Shown piece by piece: positions 59,902 to 64,000 of a DNA stretch of 64,000 nt. The notes below the pieces were generated by a model, which saw only the letters and a program-made list of their open reading frames with translations, ran no database searches and was not told where the DNA came from. Within the stretch, counting starts at the first letter, position 1. Every line of letters begins with the position of its first letter. The DNA lies in contig NC_134542.1 in the NCBI RefSeq assembly GCF_050624435.1, positions 15,681,997 to 15,745,996 on the forward strand, read 5' to 3'. A program made the position numbers and the translations under genes. The DNA is from Tenrec ecaudatus. Lineage: Eukaryota > Chordata > Mammalia > Afrosoricida > Tenrecidae.

Positions 59902-59976
59902 AGGGGGCTTCAAAAGGTCCGTGGAGAAATGGAATTCCAAGAAAATGGGATGTTCCCACAAGTGTTTGGAAGCCCC
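59902..59976. mobile_element. Short palindromic MITE-like element
   Basis: It runs from AGGGGGCTTCAAAAGGTCCG to AGTGTTTGGAAGCCCC, about 75 bp, with ATGGAATTCC in the middle. Confidence 0.6.
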
Positions 59977-60149
59977 AATTGCTTCGGTGTGAACAGTTCC
60001 GAGACGGTGCCTCCATTCTTCGGGTTGTGTGACTACTCTCACTTTTCTTTTCTGAGTTATTCCTCCCTCATGAAGGTTAACTCCTGGCGCCCTAAGGCTC
60101 CCGTTTTATCTCTGGGGCGACTGTTTGGTTCCACACACGGGCGAATCTC

Positions 60150-60228
60150 AGGCAGCCCGGGGAAGCGGTGGGTTAGGCCTGGGCTGCTAGCGCCAGGTCA
60201 GCAGTTCCAACCCATCCCCTGGAGGGCC
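60150..60228 (+). repeat. AfroSINE head fragment
   Basis: GGCAGCCCGGGGAAGCGGTG and GCCAGGTCAGCAGTTCCAAC. Confidence 0.55.
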
Positions 60229-60254
60229 TTCCTCCCTGTCGCTGCCCCTCCCCT

Positions 60255-60320
60255 CTACCACACCCGATGTTCTTCTCCAGGGGCTGGTCTCCCCTGACAA
60301 CACGCCCACAGCGTGTGAGA
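60255..60320 (-). repeat. RTE-type LINE 3' fragment, antisense
   Basis: GATGTTCTTCTCCAGGGGCT followed by GGTCTCCCCTGACAACACG matches a short stretch of the antisense RTE 3' end. Confidence 0.45.
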
Positions 60321-61121
60321 GATGAAGTCGCACCCCCTTGTTTCTCAGGGGCACTCTGGCATGACCAAATTCAACAGCCCAAAGACAGCTGGTCCAAAGA
60401 GCCCTAGTCAATGAATCCTGCTCTTCTCCAGTGAGCGCCTCAGGAGACCAGACCGCTTTGGTTCTGAGCCTCGGCAGTTGAAGCAAATATCATCTTAGCC
60501 AACATGCCTGTGGGCACAGATTTTTATCCCTTCTGACCACACAGTCAGGTTTTCAAGTATAAAAGGGGGTATTATAATGCATTTAGGTGTTTCTGTCAGG
60601 AAAACACAGAAATGATTGCTACTCTGGAGCTATAAGCTTCTTATAATAAAGTCTTCCACATGTCTTCTAAAAACAATGATTATTAAAAAAACAATGATTT
60701 TATGCTTGAGAAATTCAAGAATACCTTTGTACATTAGTTTTTTTAATTGGTTTTTTAACCACTGAATTCTCAGGTGGAAGCTCACTGCATCCAATCTCCG
60801 TCTTTGGTTTGGGTCTGCTGCGATGGTTTCCCCAAACCCCAAAGAGGTGGTTTCGTGGGGGATGACAGAGTCACGTGTTTGGCTGGGCCCTGGGGGCAGA
60901 GGGGAAGGGGTTCAGGGAAGAGCAGCAGCCCTCTGCAGGATGGGCAGGTCGCCCACAAAAGCACAGAGTGGAGGAGGCAGGCAGGAGGACACTGCTGGGG
61001 ACAGACTCCATTCAGTGGCAACAGGCTTGGCTGTTCTTTAACAGGTGGATGCGGGAGAGAAGGGAAGTGCGCATGTGCTTTGGACAGAAACAAGAAGTGA
61101 AGACAGCCTGAGAGACCAAAA

Positions 61122-61310
61122 TAAAATTGCTATCAGGTCAAATTCCAGCTCAGAAAAGCCCTTTCCGATAGGGTAGCCCTGCCATAGAGGGTTTCCAAGG
61201 CCGTCGATCTTTCCAGCCGCAGAGTGCCACATCCTCCCCCGGCGCAGCTGGCTGGTTTTGAACTACCAAGCTTTTGGTCAGCAGGGGAGCGCTTGACTTT
61301 CTAAACCACC
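61122..61310 (-). repeat. AfroSINE, antisense, older subtype
   Basis: CCATAGAGGGTTTCCAAGGC and GAACTACCAAGCTTTTGGTC AGC. A short + strand tail (GACTCGATGGCGGCATG) follows. Confidence 0.75.
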
Positions 61311-61387
61311 ATGAGGTTGCCATGAGTCATCAGCACTGACTCGATGGCGGCATGGGGGTGGTTTGGGAGTGCTCTGTATTTGAACAT

Positions 61388-61490
61388 TCAAACCAAAATC
61401 AGTTCTGACTCATAACAACCCTGTGAGTTTCTGAGACTGTCAGTTTTCACAGGAGTAGAAAGCCTCATCTTTCTCTCGAATTCAAACACA
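61388..61490 (-). repeat. AfroSINE tail half, antisense
   Basis: CAGTTCTGACTCATAACAAC CCTGTG and AGAAAGCCTCATCTTTCTCT. Confidence 0.7.
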
Positions 61491-62141
61491 AAGACCCAAT
61501 TATTCTAGACCCTGCCCCCCCCCCCAGCTAGGAATTTGTTCTAAGAGAAAACCAAGGTGGGCACCAATGTTGGCATTTAGGATGGTTCCTGGTGGGTTAC
61601 TTTCACACACACCAAGTAAACCCCAAATCCCACATATGTGCTCTGCTGCCAATCATCAGAAAACACAATCAGATGACATAAAGACTGAAGTACACGTCCT
61701 AAAACGGACCCAAATCTGGACCGCTACAAATCCAGCACATTTTGATGTTGTTTATACCAAAAGTGAGGCCCAAATGGCGCAGTAAAGATTCTTTACTGAG
61801 ACAGCTTTGAAAGGTAGCATTCCACAGCTATGGGCCTCTGGTTGCAGTAGGCGAGATGGAACAAGGGCGACCCAAGCGCTTCTGTAAAGAGTGGGCCTCC
61901 CTTCATGTAAATGTATCCTTGCATGTCCCAGTAAATATGAGACGGGAACAAGCTACAATGTTTCCAGCGGTTGGTCTGCTTCTATCCGGATGTGACCGTG
62001 GACTATATTATTTATTTATGCATCTCAGTTCTTTCTGAACGCTTCTCCAGTCGACACCCGTTGGTATTATTCTAACACGAATAGAACCAAAGAGAAGGCC
62101 TCAGGATGGTAAAGCCAAGAATGAGCCGATGCTGCTCTTTG

Positions 62142-62302
62142 TCACAAGGAAGCAAGGTCAGCAGTTCAAAACCACCCGCTACTCCTTGGGAGGAAGACGG
62201 GCTTTCTCTTCTTTCCCATCAGGTGTTACCACCACAGGGGCTGTGCTCCCCGGTCCTATGGGGTCGCTATGAGTAGGCATTGACTTGATGGCAGTGAGTC
62301 TG
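62142..62302 (+). repeat. AfroSINE, head truncated
   Basis: CAAGGTCAGCAGTTCAAAAC CACC and GGGTCGCTATGAGTAGGCAT. Confidence 0.8.
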
Positions 62303-63618
62303 CCCTTGTCACAACATGCCAACCCTCTACAATAAATCAGCACGAACCTCAGGACTACCCCCAGTGTGAGCGCCACGGGAAAGAAGCGCACTCGGGATGA
62401 GTGCTCGGGGTTACTCCCGGGTGGTACCGCCGGAAGCAGAAAGAGCCGTTCAACCCAAGCGACCAGCCCAGGTGCCGGGGCCGCCTAGGGAATCCTTTGG
62501 GGCCAAAAAGATCATGACATGGAAACTAACATTTTCCAGAAGTTAAAATGCACGTCCCTTTGACTTTTGTACCTCGTCTCATTTTCAACGATAACATTTA
62601 GTCTTTGGACAAAAACTGGAGCTGTGTTCTATCTCATTAGGTGAAGTCAGAACAGAGACAAGCGATGTAAAGTGTTTAGAAAAGAACACTGAGAGATGGA
62701 GCTGTGGGAAACAGTCTCAGCGAATGCTTACAGAAGCACTCGAAGCGGTGTGTGCATTCAAACACAAACAGTCCACCTGTCGGTAAACATCTCTGGATTT
62801 TTCATCAGCAGTGCTAGCCCCAGGATCTGAGTCCTGACCCTACATCCCATCACATTCCCATAAGCCATAAATTTACACTCTCCCTTCCAATCCCTTCCCC
62901 GAAGAAGCCTATTGAAGAGCCCACACAAGGTTAGCTAGCTAGAAAGTGAGGGGGGATAGGGAACAGACGGACAGACCTATTCATTCGATTGGCAGGAAGG
63001 AATACATTCAGATCTTGCAACTATTTATGCCCAGAACTCTGAGTCTGGCATCTTACCCTCGGCCAGGGCCCCTGCTGAGATCATGAAGGGCCTTCTTTGC
63101 CCTTGGCTGTCTTCTCAGAGGGAGTTGAAGCCCAGAGCAGAGCAAAAAGTCCAGGCCAGCTTTGGGCCGTTCTGATTGCAAGCCGACCCTTTACGTCAAA
63201 AACAAAGGGAAGCGACCCAGTCCCGCCAGGATGACAGAAGGTTCCATTTTCCGTCAGAGACCGGTCAGGTTGCTGGGCTAGCACCGACAGGATGCTGCTG
63301 CTTTTCCTAGCTCACCAGGACTTCGATTTTTGAGCATCACGCAGATAAGATTCAACAGAAGCCAAATGGCAGAAGGGAGGCATGGTTGCTCGTGAATCTG
63401 ATACATACGATTGCAGAGAGAAACCGATCTGTTATGCAGTTAGGGATGAGGTGTGGGCACCTGTCCAAAACAATGTACATCTCCAACTGAAGCACACCCA
63501 TGTCCTCGGAGATCTGTGGAAAGCAGGGAGCAGATACACTTTGCCCCGTTGTGTCTGAGTGGGCAGCCGGCCCTCCTGAGAGGAGCAGGTCTTTGGTGGG
63601 CACTGGGTCACGGATAGG
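62303..63618. other. SGPP2 intron, nothing recognised
   Basis: No exon, RNA gene or repeat family seen on either strand. Confidence 0.45.
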
Positions 63619-63809
63619 AAGCCCTGGTGGCACAGAGGGGAGTATGCTCACTGGGCTGCGATCTGCAAGGTCAGTAGTTTGAACCCACTAACTGCTCTAT
63701 GGGCCAACTACAGGGCTTTTTATTTGTGCAACGAGGTATAGTCTGAACCCACAGGGGCAGTTCTGCCCTGTGCTGTGAGTGGGAATTGATTCCGTGACAG
63801 TGAGTTTGG
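63619..63809 (+). repeat. AfroSINE
   Basis: GGAAGCCCTGGTGGCACAGA, GCAAGGTCAGTAGTTTGAAC CC and GGGAATTGATTCCGTGACAG. Confidence 0.85.
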
Positions 63810-63930
63810 AGAGAGATGATTACTCTATCATGACGGGACCCATGGCTACACCCTGCTTCAGACTCGACTCTCTAGCAACATCTGGACAGCAAGTTAGGGT
63901 CTCCTCCCTTTGGAAGATTTTACTCTGAAG

Positions 63931-64000
63931 CAGCAGTCCTCAACCTGTGGGTCGCGACCCCTTTGGGGATTGAACGACCCTTTCACGGGGGTCGCCCGAT
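63931..64000 (+). mobile_element. SPIN-like hAT element, cut by window end
   Basis: It starts CAGCAGTCCTCAACCTGTGG and continues GGTCGCGACCCCTTTGGGG, matching the left 70 bases of the other copies. The flank CTCTGAAG (63923-63930) resembles the other target sites. Confidence 0.8.

Larger units (their letters stand above)
59430..61121. other. SGPP2 intron, little recognised
   Basis: It holds the MITE at 59902-59976, one SINE fragment and one RTE fragment. The 199-codon - strand frame at 59226-59825 is not matched to any family. Confidence 0.4.
58700..64000 (-). other. SGPP2: SGPP2 intron before its last exon (partial)
   Basis: No sequence for the expected previous exon, which should encode an SRLYTGMHT-like catalytic motif, was found on the - strand up to 64000. 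The intron is therefore probably longer than 5.3 kb. It carries scattered SINEs, one palindromic MITE and the start of a SPIN-like element; the stretches between them show nothing I recognise. Confidence 0.65.

Overview
This is mammalian nuclear DNA. It shows split genes with vertebrate splice sites, dense tRNA-derived SINEs, several LINE families and DNA-transposon fossils. Two things suggest an afrotherian, most likely a tenrec (Echinops-like). First, it is packed with a SINE whose head reads GGAGCCCTGGTGG and whose tail reads GAGTCGGAATCGACTCGATG, which I recognise as the Afrotheria-specific AfroSINE type. Second, it carries SPIN-type and OposCharlie-type hAT elements, which among afrotherians I know only from tenrec. 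The species call is an inference.

The window holds parts of two protein genes in convergent orientation. FARSB (cytosolic phenylalanyl-tRNA synthetase beta subunit) runs on the + strand. Its last eight coding exons lie between 864 and 42070 and join in frame into about the last 306 residues with a normal stop, so the gene looks functional. One of its introns (1924-2859) has a GC donor. SGPP2 (sphingosine-1-phosphate phosphatase 2) runs on the - strand. Only its last coding exon (58148-58699, 183 residues) is present, and the rest of the window to 64000 appears to be its preceding intron. The same tail-to-tail FARSB/SGPP2 neighbourhood is known in human.

The other ~97% is intronic or intergenic and dominated by mobile DNA. 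Two FARSB introns are about 17.7 and 17.4 kb. The first holds an L1 remnant split by a 299-bp foldback element, an OposCharlie-like hAT inside a SINE, two adjoining mariner transposase remnants, a 5S rRNA pseudogene and a 965-bp pogo-like element with TA duplications. The second holds a SPIN-like element with a perfect 8-bp duplication inside a LINE. The FARSB-SGPP2 intergenic region (42.2-58.1 kb) holds a three-level nest of SINE, SPIN-like element and LINE, CA microsatellites and a dense SINE cluster at 52.7-54.5 kb.

I see no prokaryotic-type system, CRISPR array, functional RNA gene or intact transposase. The best leads are the layered DNA-transposon insertions, the unclassified foldback element, the GC-AG intron and a gene-derived relic at about 9.9-10.5 kb that I could not identify. 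Repeat coordinates are read by eye, and their ends may be off by 10-30 bases unless a target duplication is given.
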